64,000 bases of DNA from Branchiostoma belcheri (lineage: Eukaryota > Chordata > Leptocardii > Amphioxiformes > Branchiostomatidae): positions 433,325 through 497,324 of the forward strand of contig NW_017802947.1 in the NCBI RefSeq assembly GCF_001625305.1. Reading direction: 5' to 3'. The notes under the pieces were generated by a model. That model made no database searches, was not told where the DNA came from, and saw only the letters and a program-made list of their open reading frames with translations. The position numbers were made by a program, and so were the translations under genes. Below, piece after piece: positions 1 to 13,900 of this stretch (positions are counted from its first letter, which is position 1; the number at the start of each line of letters is the position of its first letter).

Positions 1-1369
1 AATGTGTTCTGCCTCGTGGTCGGATGTGGTCTGGGGCTGGTAAACCGCACATACAGTACTAGTAGATCGGGTAATTTTATGATTTGCTAGTTGTAAAGGC
101 GTCGTATAGTATGAGCCGGTATATGAAGAAGTAGCCTGTGTTACACAATCATGCTTTCGGCCGGATTGATGTGCAACTGTTACTAATTGCAGGGACTGCG
201 CTAATGCCGACCAGTCGCGCTGTCCTGATACACCGCGAATGTGCGAGTGTTCCCTGTAGACAATCCCGGGAGTCTATTTTTTTCGCACATTCCAGGAGCC
301 AAACCAAAATACGTTCATGAACCGAGTCCAAAAAACCGAAACGTGAAAATCGGATGATCGGACCTGATGTACATTTCTCTTTCTGTAGATTGTACACACA
401 ATACACACATCTTTAGATAATCTGGCCATGGCAGGTAAAAAAAAAGTAACCCTGAATCATACTAGATTAGCGTAAATGCATGTTTATGCGTTCAAAACAA
501 GAAAAGAATTTGTTTCCCGGTATTAATCTCTTGAAACACGGCGCTGAATATTGACGCAAAAATATTTCGGGCATCGCGCGCCCTTCCCCGTCACGTGTCG
601 GCATTTCGCATCTCTGATTGGTTGTTGCGTCTTAAGATGACTGAGCCGACGCGCGTTTAAACAATTTTTCTTTGTTCGATTTATCACACTTCACAGAGAA
701 TTGTCGCCAATGGCTACTTCTTTTTGTTGCAATATATAATACTTCACGGAGAATTGTCACCTATGGCTTCTTGTTTTTATTAGGAATCACTGGCTGGTAA
801 CAATTGCATACACATATACATGTAATACTAGTAAACTAAGGGGAAGGCTGCGTCAAAGTATAGTAGGGACATCATCCCTTGATAGCTTTAAACAATGTTT
901 ACAGTTAGAGGTGCCGGTGCGTGCTGGTATGTTATGCCGAGGGGTGATTAAATCGGCTATACAAGTACTGATCACGTACGGTGATTGTGTTTCTTTCCAG
1001 CTTGCTTATGGTTCTTATCGAGCAAATTGCCACCTTATTATGAAATCATACTTTCTCGTTATTCCATTGTATTTGCTAGAGTCTTTTGAGAGTCAAAACA
1101 TATCAGATATTGCAAATATTACCGTCACATCAAGACTTCTGCTTTTAGTAATATTGGAAGTGATTCTACCATAAAAGCACAGAGAAATATTTCCAACGCC
1201 AACATATGTCATTGTTTTAAAGCTTGAATGAAAAATGTGGCCATATCAGGTGCACTTTTTGTCAAACAGCAATGCTAACACTTAGTGATAGTATAGTATT
1301 GATTTGTTTGTTTGTTTGTTTGTTTGTTTGTTTAAATATTGGTGTTTTACTGGCCGGTTTTATATCCAT
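1..1369. other. Intergenic: interspersed repeats downstream of the first FMO gene
   Basis: No convincing gene. Positions 172-773 are a copy of a ~0.6 kb dispersed repeat whose partner is at 34136-34721. Positions about 855-975 resemble 23450-23620 (shared core near 'agctttaaacaatg' and 'cggctatacag'). Positions 1301-1336 are a (GTTT)n tract just downstream of the FMO stop codon on the minus strand. The small open frames here coincide with repeats and are not called. Confidence 0.6.
172..773. repeat. Dispersed ~0.6 kb repeat, copy A
   Basis: This stretch matches 34136-34721 almost base for base, with a few substitutions and short indels. It includes the block around 'cagtcgcgctgtcctgata' and an internal imperfect duplication around 'cacagagaattgtcgcc' / 'cacggagaattgtcacc'. 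It has no coding capacity that I can see. It is probably a non-autonomous mobile element; the class is unknown because clear terminal repeats were not found. Confidence 0.8.
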
Positions 1370-4300
1370 CTAAAACAGTTTGAAAAGAATGGCCACGACT
1401 AGAACCAACAGGATGAGAAGCTTAAGGATTCCTGGCATTCCGCGCCTCCCAACTTTGACGGGCCGCGTCTTGGTCGGGAAAGTGATCCGGTCCCACTGCG
1501 TCTGGATCGCCTCCTTGGCGCCCTTCCAAGCCCCAGGCCCCACCAGGCGGTACTGGTACGGCGTGCACGGCCCGAAGTAGCACTGTAGGGCCAAACGGGG
1601 GTCGGAGAAGAAGAGACGCTTGAAGTCAAGCTTGACTCCGATCTGCTCGGCGAGCTCATCCATGTATGGAGCGTAGTCTACCTGGATGGTGTGCCGTGGA
1701 GATGAGTAGTAACGCTTGGACATGGCAACCGCCTTCTGTCTGATGTCGTCGTACATCAAGACTTGCGGCGGGAGCTTGTCGATGCCCTTGAAGACCCTGG
1801 TGGACCACCGGGACTGCATCTCAGAGATCGGCATGACCGCGCCAAGAGGTTGGACGAGACCGATGATACTCAACGTGGGGGGATCCAGCTTGGGAGGGAA
1901 GACGTACTTGTAGAGATTGACCTGGTTGTTCTCCACTTTCATGACAGACCGATCGATGAAGGGGAAGTCGAAGCGGTAACCGGTTGCAAAGATGACGGCG
2001 TCGATGTCGTCTTCAACCGTGTCGTTGTCAAAAACGACTCCGGTCTTGGTGAAGCGCGTGATGTTGGACTTGACGACGAGGGAGCCCGTGACGATGCGGT
2101 TTGGCAGGTCGTCATTGACCGTCGGATGCTGAGCAAAGACGTGATGCTCGGGTTGAAGACCGTACAAGGCGTGGTCAAAGCGCTGGTTCAGCCTGTTCTG
2201 TACCAGCTTCAGCCCCAGGGAAAGGGGAAGCCAGCTGAAGAAGGCCTTCTGAGCGCGCCTACCTTGAACTATGTCCAGGGGGAGACCGTGGTCTGATACT
2301 CGGTTCAAGACCCAGGTTCCTCGTCTGGTACTCAGGTAGACCTTAGAAGACAGAAAAATGCAACATGGACGGTTTCTTATTACTGCTGCCTTCAGCTACA
2401 CTTTGCTCACCTTACAAAGTGTCTTAGAGCGACCTTACAAAGTGTCCAAGAGCAGCGTTGTGAAGTTAAAGGTTAATATTCTTTACATAAAAAAAAATAA
2501 GTATGGGGATTAGAAGAAATACTCTGGATTTAATCAATGGCTTACGGAGTCGTTTTAAGTTATTTCACATGAGTTTCATATCTACCTGTTTGGCATGCCT
2601 GCTGAGTTCCACAGCGACATCGCCACCGGAGTTCCCGATACCAATGACAACGACACGTCTGTTCTCAAAACCACGGTGGTCCTTATAGTCATGGCTGTAA
2701 AAACACAATTGAAAATATATCATGACTCGAATAGGTAAAAATTATGACAACTGGAAGTAAAACGCGTGTCTGCTTTTTCGTTACCTGTGCATAATCTTCC
2801 CCTGGAAGTCGTCAATCCCTGGGAAGCTGTCCCTGGGGTAATGTGGGTACACATGGTGCCCGATGCACACCATCACTGCATCAAACATCTCCGTGCTGGT
2901 CTGACCTTTTTCCTGAAGACCACAACAGAGGGCATATGATAAACATCTTACAATTAAACAAATACTTCCCCAACAACCCTAAACATACTGATGAGAGAAT
3001 AACATCGGAAGTGCGTAGGCCATTGATTTGATAATATGGATGACATCCACACGCGCATCAATTTTCCTCCGTTTCCAAAAAAAAAGTTTTCGACCATACT
3101 GTAAATTGTACAAAATGAGCGAATGTATGTCTTATGTTGCAAAAAAAGTATTGGAAGACGATACTAACGTCATAGAATGCCGAAATCGATTCAGGAAAAG
3201 AAAATAATGTGAAGAAATGAGAAGAGTCTATCATTACTCGTCATACTATACTGTACTCTGTGTGTTAAGTCATTTATTCAACCTTTATGGCCACGTACAT
3301 TTCATAATGAAGGAAACTTTTTTGCCAAACTTTTTTTTCGCACGCTCGCATCAGTTTTGGGATTTCCAAAGGATGTCATCCATATAATCAAAATTAATCA
3401 ACATGGCCTTATTATCTCAGTATAGAAGTCGCAGCTGCACCAACGGAGACGTGCGTACTAGTATGCACAACATGTACACAACCGAAATATTTTATTGTTT
3501 GCATATCATTTCGACCCACCTCATCTGTGTAAGTAACGTCCCATTGCCCGGTCTGAGAGAAATCCTGTCTCGGCTTCACGTGGTCCACATGGTGGCGGAA
3601 TCTTTGGAAACGAAAAAAAAATCATAGATCTGTGTAGTTCATCAACAGGTCTATCTGAGGACCTCAGGCAGTTGAAGAAAAACATTAAAAGATTACCACA
3701 ATAACAGATTGAAAATAAAAGGGTGGGGCGTACGTTAAGTGGGCCTTTGACACTTGGATACATCGAGAAATATGTATGTCAACAATATAACTTCGTTGTT
3801 AGGTTTTTCAGCAATTCCTTTATTTGACAACTACTTCACGACCGACAGTTACAGCTTGTCTATAATGTGTCCGCTACGTGCAGGGCCCTGGTTTGTTTGC
3901 TACAATGTTTACACATGGTTACTCATTACCTTTATACAGCCGCAGCAATAGTTAAGCATGCTTTTCTAGCTTTGACTACAGAATCTACCACCCCACATTA
4001 GATTCAGTTCATTCCCAATAAAACGGTACCTGTTCGAGAAATTAACGTGATGTTTTGGTCATTGCCGAGGACGAACACCTAGTTGAAGGAAATATCATCT
4101 TTGGCCATTCAAATGACAATTAATAGTTTTCTCAAAATGTAACATACGAGCCTAGAGAAATTGCAAACGAGCCAGCAGAAATCCTTCCTTTCTAAGTATT
4201 TAAGGAGATACCGTCTTACTTGATGTGTTTGCTGAGTCTGAAGTTATCTGCGTACAGTCTGAAGTACTTGATGACCCAGGAGTGGTGCATGAAGTTGGGG

Positions 4301-4533
4301 TACTCCTTGGGGATGGGGAAGTCGCTGTAACACATCATCTCCTTACTGGTGTTGATGACCGTGGAGCGGTAGACGCTGGCAAAGCCGGGCAGGGCTTCTT
4401 CCTTGAAGTTCCAGAGTCCGCCGATGTCGGTTCCCTTCTCGAAGCAGACGGGCTGCAGCCCCTCGTCCAGGCAGCACTTGATGGCCGTCAGCCCGCTCGC
4501 ACCCGCTCCAATTATGGCGACCCTCTTGGCCAT
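1370..4533 (-). CDS. Flavin-containing monooxygenase (FMO), gene 1
   Basis: FMOs use FAD, NADPH and O2 to oxygenate nucleophilic N or S atoms of xenobiotics and metabolites, usually on the ER membrane. Five exons on the minus strand: 4220-4533, 3520-3601, 2785-2912, 2586-2694, 1370-2341; all have GT/AG borders and compatible phases, giving 534 aa, the usual family length (~532-535). Visible motifs: FAD-binding GxGxxG (residues 9-14, GAGASG), the FMO signature FxGxxxHxxxY (168-178, FQGKIMHSHDY), NADPH-binding GxGNSG (193-198), FATGY in the last exon, and a C-terminal hydrophobic anchor ([13 protein letters not shown]). An upstream in-frame ATG at 4545 would add four residues; the chosen ATG (MAKRV) matches the paralogue. 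The second FMO gene lies immediately upstream in the same orientation. Which vertebrate FMO is the closest relative is not decided here. Confidence 0.93.
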
Positions 4534-4559
4534 TTCTGGATTCAAGAATATTCGTGAAG

Positions 4560-6356
4560 TTCAAGAGCATCTGGCCAGGTAGGACGTACAGAACAAAGCT
4601 GACGTTCAAGCCTTGTGTGTAGTGGGTTGCACAGTACCACTAGCAGATTATTTACCGTGAGATGAGTGCTGTAGGTCAGTGCAATGACAGTAAGTGCAAT
4701 GACCGTAAGGACGCACCCGCTTAAATGACCTAGATGGCGAGTTGTAGGGTTATGAGAAGCACGCGCTACCCTGTCGGACATCCACAGGGGTCGGAGCATC
4801 TGCCGGGGTACCCGCCGGAGCACCCCGGGACTACCCTCTACCAGGCTTCGGGAGGCGGCTGGAAAGAGTAGAAACTGGCCAAATAGAGAGAGATGACATA
4901 CCGAGAGAGTGGGTCCGCTAGAAAGTACAGTTTTGGGTGCGGCAAACTGTACTTTCTAGCGGACCCACTTCCTCGGCATATCTCTCAGGGCAGCTGGAAA
5001 GAAACTTTTAATTGTGACCACGACAGCCGGTGCCTCCCAGACTCCAGATCTTTGCTGGGGCCACATCCCCGACGGGCACCGGCGCAATTGGTACCAAAGC
5101 ATAAAAAATACATGTGCTATATTTTTGACATTCTATTATCTTGTGAGCATTATGAGAATTGTGAGTATTATGAAAAATGTACAAGGCAGTCTATTATTCT
5201 TTCAATTGACTTGTTTCTTCAATGTATAAAGTACAAATTTGATCTATGTCTTCTTTAACATTATTGATTGGCACTTGAGTCAACATCTACGGGACAATAC
5301 ACAGTGAACATGCTGTGTTGAACATTGAAATTTGGACCTTGCCACACACATGTACACATACACATGTAACCAGCCATTCTAGAAATCTCACAAAAGTATG
5401 ACCATTACGAATTGGACATCATTGTAAATTAGGTATACATGCTTCGAATTACATATTAATTTATTTATTTTATTCACATATATTTATTGAGTATTAGGCA
5501 AAAAGCACAGATTGCTTATGCGATGCCTTCTACTCAAAAACATAAAACCTGAGTAAAACACAATGACATAATCATATATCAATGAATTTGATAAAGTAGT
5601 AATGAACATACATTGATTTCTACCACTTTGAGTGATTGACTGTTAAAAGATGTAAAACTATTGTATGCTATCTTGGCATGACAGACAGTAAGTATGCTGT
5701 GACTAGTTTATTTGCAAAATATTCCATTGATCTCTTAAAAATGCAAAAAAAAATACAATTTTGATGATTTAACATGATGAAAAACATAGTATTCTGATAA
5801 ATACACTTTTAAGCCTATTAGATATCAACTATTATATACATGTGTAGTATAACATTCTTAAATTCATACATATACTTGACAAAATCACATTATGCTTCAG
5901 GTCATCTTCTATCATCAGATGGTCTTACAGAAAATTTGCACTTCTACATTTAAAGTCTGGGGTACTGACACTACACTAAGTTACACTAATTTTTTCCTTT
6001 GCATTCCATTGTGGAGGCAGATGAATCATTTGAAAATAAATAAAACATTGTAAATATAGATTCACATAACTGATTACAATCCTTCACTATCATGTACCTT
6101 TTGTCACTTTTCAATACTGAGAATTGTGCATCACAAACTCCTTCAATATATGCATTCTATCATCATCATGTATTCTAAAGATGCTAGTAGATCATATAGA
6201 TGGTGGTTTTGTGAATTTGTCCGTAGTGCTGGAGAAAAACAATGCTTTAACCTAAATCCTGTGAAGGCAGCCATTTTGCAATGGATTTGTATTGGCTAAG
6301 GGGTTAAGCAGCAGAGAGAAGGTTGAACCAAGAGACAACCTTTAAAGTATGTCCCT
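4560..6356. other. Intergenic between the two FMO genes
   Basis: About 1.8 kb, AT-rich from about 5100 on, with no gene that I can support. It contains a strong inverted repeat at 4908-4969 described separately. It must also hold the promoter of FMO gene 1 and the 3' end of FMO gene 2; no clear core promoter motif was recognised. Confidence 0.6.
4908..4969. repeat. Perfect 26-bp inverted repeat (hairpin), part of a longer foldback
   Basis: The arms 4908-4933 and 4944-4969 are exact reverse complements around a 10-nt loop. Imperfect pairing continues outward to about 4886-4990. The unit is flanked by a 14-nt near-direct repeat (ggcggctggaaaga at 4854-4867, ggcagctggaaaga at 4989-5002), which could be target-site duplication of a small foldback element. 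It lies 370-480 bp upstream of the FMO gene 1 start codon. Confidence 0.85.
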
Positions 6357-9300
6357 TTAAAGTAGCTTCCAGATGATTGCGACTATCAGTGCCACCACGA
6401 TCAATAGTTTCAGGATGCCCGGTACCCCATTGGCCTTCCTCTCAGGAACCGGGCGTGTTTTGGTTGGGTACGCGATCCGGTCCCACTGTGTTTCGATTGC
6501 CTCCTTCGCACCCTTCCAAGCGCCCGGCCCCATCAAACGGAACTGGTACGGCGTACAGGGACCGGCGAAGACGGTGAGAGCGAGGCGAGGATCGGACAGC
6601 AGAAGGCGTTTGATGTTAGGTTTGACTCCGATTTGCTCGGCGATTTCATCCATGATGGGAATGTAGTCTACCTGGACGGTGTGCCTCGGGGTGTTGTAGT
6701 ACCGTTTGGACATTTCCATCTTCTTCTTCCTGATGTCGTCAAACATCGCGCCTTGCGGTGGGAGCTTGGTGGTCCCCTGGAAGACCCTGGTGGCCCAGCG
6801 GCACTGTATTTCTGAGATCGGCATGATGGCGCCCAGAGGCTGGATGAGACCAATGATGCAGAGCGTGGGGGGGTCCAGCTTGGGAGGGAAGACGTACTTG
6901 TAGAGGTTGACCTGGTTGTTCTCCACTTTCACCGCAGACTTGTCGATGAAGGGGAAGTCAAACCGATAACCTGTGGCAAAGACGACAATGTCAATGTCAT
7001 CTTCAACTGTGTCGTTGTCAAAAATGACGCCGGTCTTGGTGAAGTGCGTGATGTTGGGCTTGATGATAAGAGAACCCGTAACGATGCGGTTTGGGAGATC
7101 ATCGTTCACCATGGGATGCTGTCCGAAGACGTTGTGCTCGGGTTGGAGGCCGTACAAGGCGTGGTCGAAACGCTGGTTCAGCTGATGGCGACTGACGGCT
7201 TCTTTTACTGATGCAGGCACACACTGCAACAGGCGCCTGTTTCCTACAATGTCGACTGGGAGACCACCCTCTGAAATGCGGTTGATCACCCATGTCCCCC
7301 TCCTGGTACTGAGGTAAACCTGTTAGAACAAATGCCATAAGCTTACAGCATGTTAAGGCATGTTGGTAATTCATGCAATTGCTCTCTTACATATTGTTTC
7401 ATTGTAGTCTTTCATTTAAGAACAGTACCACTTCTGCATAAAGACCACCTGTGGCTGCATTTTGGTGGTTCCTTAGCTACACTGACTGTGGTACACTGTA
7501 TGACCTTTCTACAGTGTTCACCTTCCTAATACTCAACTCACTATAGTCCCTTGAGTGGTTGGTATGCACAAGTTTATCTATACTGACACTAACAGCATGA
7601 ACTATGTAACTGAGGTAAAAGAACTGTTGCATTATCAGAATGTTTTAGCATTGTTTGCATTGAATATACAGTTGTTTTATGGCATATGTACATGTACATG
7701 TACACACCTACATGTACCTTCTTATTACACAAAATGGGCTTTTGAACACACAATATCACATACCTGTTTGGCATGCCTGCTGAGTTCCACTGCCAGGTCT
7801 CCCCCAGAGTTCCCAATCCCAATGATGACGACACGTTTGTTCTCAAACCCCAGGTGGTCCTTGTAGTCATGACTGAGTGTGGGGAGGAGAGGGTGTGAGA
7901 GCGACAAATGGAATGGCTGTTTAATGAAGTTGATGATCCTTTATAGTGACACAATGGCAAAAGTTCCAAAAGGCCTTGTGTGAATGCATTCTTTACATAC
8001 TATATATTAACCTGACACACAAGTGTTAAATATAAGGGAATCCAATCCAACTAACAATTTATCTGTAAATAAAAAATTCACAAACAAAAAGTATAGGACA
8101 TTTTATCTGCTAGCATGCTAGTGTGTCCTTTCTGTATCTGTATCTGCAATAACTGGTATAACCACCCTTTGGCGAAACACACCAGGTTTGCAGACATGCG
8201 GCATGGCGGCAGCTCGCTATGAGTACACTGGAATACCTGTTACACCCAATATTTTCACATCTATCTGCAGGAGTTGTTTAGCACTTTCTAGTAATGATCC
8301 CATTACTAGTTTATAATTATAGTTTGTTTATTGCAAATTCTTGCCCAAGGGCTAATTGCAGGAACAGAAGAAACATGGTATGAAAACAGACAATTAGTAC
8401 ATATAGAACTACTGATACTGCAACTACTAAGAAACTACTGGTAAAAAAACTACTACTATAGCTCACCTCAAGTAATGGAGCCTGTAATGCTGTATCTTTG
8501 TGACACTTGTCTCAGACCCTTACCCCTCCCTCATGACCTCAATGAACAGCAGGCTATTTTTTTGGGTTTCATGAATAAACGGACTCAACGGCTTAGAGAA
8601 ACAACCTACCTGTGCATAGTCTTCCCCTGGAAGTCTTCAATCCCTGGGAAGCTGTCCCTGGGGTAATGTGGGTACACATGGTGGCCTGTACACACCATCA
8701 CTGCATCGTACACTTCAGTCTTGCTCTCGTTCTTCTCCTGAAATAAAAGATGAAAAGGTTAATGAAAAGTTCAGTACCAATGCTTGTATTGGTGTCCCAT
8801 ACAGTCATCACTGTCTACATATTTGGAAATAAACACAATCATATATGATTTACAGATTGAACAAATACAGATTATTTTTTTAAAGTGTATTAACTGTCCT
8901 TTCCTAGTTTCAGGGCTAATAGCTGTAGGCCCTACAGTATCTTTGATTTGAACTAGTTAGAAAGATGGGAAGGTTACAGTATACAGAGGTTACATAGTAC
9001 ATGTATGTAGGAGTACACATTTTGTCATGACAGTGAACATACCTGGTCTGTGTAGGTGACATCCCACTGTCCTGTCTGTGAGAAGTCTTCTCTGGGTTTT
9101 ACTTGGTCTATGTGGTGGTGAAACCTGTGGGAACAATATGCTCATTAAAATGTTTATAAGCAAACAAAAACAAATTTAAACAAAGCAGCAAACAAACTTT
9201 GAGTGTTTGACTAAGAAGCAGCTTAATACTAGGCAGTAATCATAAAGGAAGGACTGCAATTGCTGAGCTTAAAATGAATGCGTTTTGAGTTTTTACACAA

Positions 9301-9924
9301 ATTGACTGGGTCAAAGTCTTGACAACCAGACTCCTCTCCCAAGCTTATTATTCTTTGTCATCCTAACATCATTCGCTCCCTGATACTGTATCACAACCAT
9401 AATAGAAGAATACTGTAAGGAGGCTCACACTTCAGACTCACTGTGCATGCGCAGGTCAAAGGTCACACACAGTGCACCACAATGCACATGCGCAGTCTTA
9501 AGAGTGAAGTTTACTATGGGGGGGGGGGGGTATTACTACTGTGTAAAAAAGGCCTCGACTTATCTTACATACTAGGAGACTTACTACATGTCAAATGTTA
9601 TCGGATTTACCTGATATACTTCATGAGTCCGAAGTTATCTGCGTACAGTCTGAAGTACTTGATGACCCAGGAGTGGTGCATGAAGTTTGGGTACTCCTTG
9701 GGGATGGGGAAGTCGCTGTAACACATCATCTCCTTACTGGTGTTGATGACCGTGGAGCGGTAGACGCTGGCAAAGCCGGGCAGGGCTTCTTCCTTGAAGT
9801 TCCAGAGTCCGCCGATGTCGGTTCCCTTCTCGAAGCAGACGGGCTGCAGCCCCTCGTCCAGGCAGCACTTGATGGCCGTCAGCCCGCTCGCACCCGCGCC
9901 GATCACCGCCACTTTCTTCCCCAT
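6357..9924 (-). CDS. Flavin-containing monooxygenase (FMO), gene 2
   Basis: Tandem paralogue of the FMO gene at 1370-4533, with the same five-exon layout: 9611-9924, 9043-9124, 8610-8737, 7764-7872, 6357-7319. Exon lengths match (314, 82, 128, 109 nt) except the last (963 against 972 nt). The protein is 531 aa, full length. It has GAGASG near the N-terminus for FAD, the FMO signature FQGKTMHSHDY, GIGNSG for NADPH, FATGY, and a hydrophobic C-terminal anchor ([13 protein letters not shown]). The last exon is roughly three-quarters identical at protein level to gene 1, but 267 bp of exon 1 differs at only one position, which suggests gene conversion. Function is inferred from the family: NADPH-dependent oxygenation of soft nucleophiles at the ER. 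Confidence 0.93.
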
Positions 9925-10944
9925 TCTTTCCCTGAGGGATTCGGATGTAAAAATCCGATGTTGTCCTTCGGCAGTTTTGGAGTAAGACGTGCTAACAAGT
10001 GCTCGGACTGACTCTTACGTGTTTCATAACCACAGGACTATGGAGGACTTTGTAAGGTGAAAGGTCAACGTTCTTAAGGGCATACGCCCACTTGTGACCC
10101 CAGGCTTTTCCAAGTAGATGTAGGGTCCGATAGGGCTAATACGCGTAGTTTTTGTTCTAGGAGAAGGGGGAATAGAAAATCACTCACCACCAGAAAGACG
10201 CACACACGTACAACGTGCCGCAAACCAAACAAACAAATTTAAACAAACAAACCAACAAACACACGTGAAAAACAAACAGGACCCTAAAATGTGATGTTAA
10301 TCTGCCATAAAATAATGACTGTATGTAAACAATATAACATCCTTGATATAACCAGGGTGGAAAGAGGAACGTCGTGTAAAGTACTTTTCCCATATGCCAT
10401 AACAAGCATTTACATTTTACTAAGTACAAGCGAAAGTATTTAACTCAACAAAGAAACAAACAAGAGGAATTTGGGCCTCCAGATGTCTTGTCCCCTATCA
10501 CATCACATCACCCCAATTTATGATAAAATTCCCACCATGTTACAACACACAAAGCATCCCTTGAAATGTAAACGAAAAAAGGAAAAAAAATATGCATAAC
10601 ATTGTTATCATGAAAGTTCATCTGTGTTAAAACTGGTCGAAAGGTCTAGGTGAGAGAACTTTTTTTGTGTTGGATCTTAAGTTTTGACTCTAAACGCATA
10701 ACATTGTTATTGTTCCTGTCATCAACTGTTCAGTACATGTAATAGTAAATGGTGCACAAAGTGATGGAGTTCAGTATTGGTGGAGATTCTTGTGCTGCAT
10801 TTTTAAAAACTTTTTAGGTGTTTCCCTCCAAAACATGTAGCTAAGCTGCATTAACACCGTGTCTGCAACTAACAAACTGCATCTTTTCCTTAAGACTGCT
10901 TCAGACAAGCACATTGTACTAAATGTCCGTGACCAGTCAGGGCA
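9925..10944. other. Intergenic between FMO gene 2 and SPTLC2
   Basis: No gene seen. It holds the FMO gene 2 promoter side (just above 9924) and, approaching 10944, the probable 3' untranslated region of the minus-strand SPTLC2 gene. A CAAA-rich simple stretch lies at about 10205-10280. Confidence 0.6.
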
Positions 10945-13900
10945 TCACTCCTCGTGTGCCAGGCTGTCCACCTGCTTGTAGCACTCCTCAGCAGACGCTG
11001 CCTTTGTTGTAGGGTTGAGGGAGTACTTCAGCTGCAGACGGTCTCCTACATCACTGATGGCATCCAGAACCTACCGTAGTATAACATCCACATATCAGAA
11101 GATCAAATAAGACATCCTAGATAGTAAAGGAAGGGTAGAACGGTTTTATATCCCACTGGTGATGATGGTATTTATGTGTGTGGGGCAATGACTGTTCAGT
11201 CAATTGAAAAGGTGATAGTCACCTGTTATGTCAATCCTTCCACAAATGTGGTAAATCTTCATAAATAAATAAATAAATATGATCCTCAGTTGAGGTGATC
11301 ACCTTAGAAAAAGAATTGAAATTGCAATACTGCTCCAATATATACATCATTGTTCTTCTACAAACAAGGTTCCCACAGCTCAACTCCCTGAAGTCAATTC
11401 ACAATCCAGGTATGCTTCTTGCTTGTTCATTTGATGTGCTGCAAAATCATCGTCTACTTACATTACATTACATCAACCTGTAACAGTATGTTGACTGGAT
11501 AACACTACTAACAACAATTTTACAGCTTGGTATAAAATGGCATGTCTCCCTTTCATTATTGGTTGCAAGTTGGAGACATGAGCCAGGGAGTGGGTACCGA
11601 AAAGCCCTACCTTGTCTAACATTTCTCGTGTGTGGGCAGCGGACAGACAGAAACGTGCTCGGGACTCCATAAGGCGAGTGGCGGGGAAGCCCACAACCGG
11701 TACCCCCACATTCTGCTGGTGAAGCTCCCGGCTAAAAGCTCTGCGGGCAGGGTAGAAACAAGAAAGCTTTCTCAAAAAGCTGGCCGGAGGCCAAAATGGG
11801 AATAGCTGGTTGGGTAGCATGGGTGTGCACTATTAATGACTCAAATAATAGGTCACCTTGGTGACTTGAATTGTAGCAATGATAAAAAGAGTCTTTACAG
11901 AGATGTAAACAGAGATCCTACTTCACGTGGCCAATCTACACGACACTGAAAAGTTTTGGTGTGACTTTTACACCTGTTTACATTTTTTTCTGTTCTTTCT
12001 TTCGACTAACACACATGGTGGAAGCAGACACCAAATTTAAAGTTTCCAGTTTTTCATGTACTCACGCAATTTTTGCAGGCATGCAGATGATGACAGGCAC
12101 GATGGGCGAGTCGTCGTTTCCATACACAATAAACCCCATCTCCACTAGTCGCTGCCGGAAGTACTTGGTGTTGGCTGCCAGCTGCTTGATCCTAAGTTGA
12201 CCTGGACAGCAGAGAGATCAAGGCAATCACACAAAATAGTTAAAAGTACTGTTGTTTCATCAACAGATACTAGTATCTCGACATGGAATAACTTTAGAAT
12301 TACTATTTGTACCTGAAAATGGTCAGAATACTCGCTATAATAATTGATTTTCTTCTTACATGTACATGTACCTGTATCCTAAATCCTATTCATGATTGTC
12401 TCTTTTCTTTACAATGCAGAAAACTGGAAAAGCTTACCTCTGTTTGTACCATCCTCACCCATAATAATCTTCATGGAAGAGATGACCTGTTGTGCCACAG
12501 GAGCTGCCATGGAGCAGGCATATGTGGTGCTGTGAGAGTACGCTCGGAGGTAGTTGATCAACCGCTGAGAGCACAGGATGAAAACATTCCATACTTTTAT
12601 CTCACAAAGACATCATGAAAAATACAAATCTATCAAATTGTATTCAATTACTTCTGCTGAGAATAAAAAAAAATGCACTGCTACGAAACTAATTCTGACC
12701 TTTGATCCTCCTATGTATCCCCCTGCTGCAGCAAAGCTCTTGGTGAATGTCCCCATCATGATGTCCACGTCCCTAGGGTCCACACCCCAGTACTCAGTCA
12801 CCCCCCTGCCTGTCTGCCCCAGGGCCCCGATGCTATGGGCCTCGTCCAGGTACAGGTAGGCTCCGTACTTCTTCTTGAGACGGATGAGATCCGGCAGTTT
12901 GATGATGGAGGCCTCCATACTGTAGATCCCCTCCACTATGATCAGGATCTTCCTCCAGGCACGGTGTGTCCGCGGCTGGCCGTGTATGATCGCTTCCCTC
13001 AGTTTCCTTTCCACATCTTCCATATCTAACGATGATACAGGTAGAGCATATAGCTAGGTTAATTGAGTTAACTAAAAGACTTATGTCTCTTATCAAACCT
13101 TACTACTGCTTCCACCTGATGGTAAATGTTAAATACTTGTACGTGTACGTGACTACCTTATCACAAACTTAAACACATGAAAGTGAATATTTTAATATAC
13201 TTGCACTACTTTATCACAAACTCAAACACAAACACGATCTTGAATTGAAACAATATCCCAAATCAGGCTGATCTACTTAGATGTGTGTATGTTCATTACC
13301 AGCATGACTTTGTGCCAATATGCTCACCATTGTGTTTGAAGACCTTGATGACAGTACTACACAGCCTAGCCCCCAGCACAAGAGATGCATGGTTTTTCTC
13401 ATCACTCAGGATAAGGCATCCCTGTGGTCATATGACAAGTCAATAACAAGACTTAACTCTAGGTGGAAAATATCACACTGACCCAGCTGTACAAACGACT
13501 GCCTGCACGTTATATAAGTAACTATGGCTGTACTTCAGCTACAGCAACATTCTCAGAACAGAGCTCTATCCTTATCCTACCTTCCCACCCATGAGGGCTG
13601 GAATGTTCATGGAGTTGGTGGCAAAACCCATGCCGAAGGTGACAGCATCCTCCACGCCCAGGAACCTGGCTGTTGTCTGCTCAAGTTCCTCATGGATACT
13701 GTAATGTCCTGTAGTTATCCAATACAGCCATCTGTCAGTGTCAGTACGTTTGTTAGACACCTATACAAATTTACAAAATATACATGCAACTACATGTATC
13801 AATGAAGAAAATCATCTGTATTATGTACATGTAGGCTCATGAGTAATTACCATTATGGTGTATAAATGTAGGTAATCTACAAGTGAAGAAGATGCAAGCC

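Noticed and set aside
911-1174. 87-codon plus-strand frame
   Set aside because: Starts within a dispersed repeat shared with 23450-23620 and has no recognisable protein features.
1763-2296. 177-codon plus-strand frame
   Set aside because: Antisense shadow of FMO gene 1 exon 5, which has clear family motifs on the other strand.
9595-10011. 138-codon plus-strand frame
   Set aside because: Antisense shadow of FMO gene 2 exon 1; a matching shadow exists over gene 1 because the exons are nearly identical.
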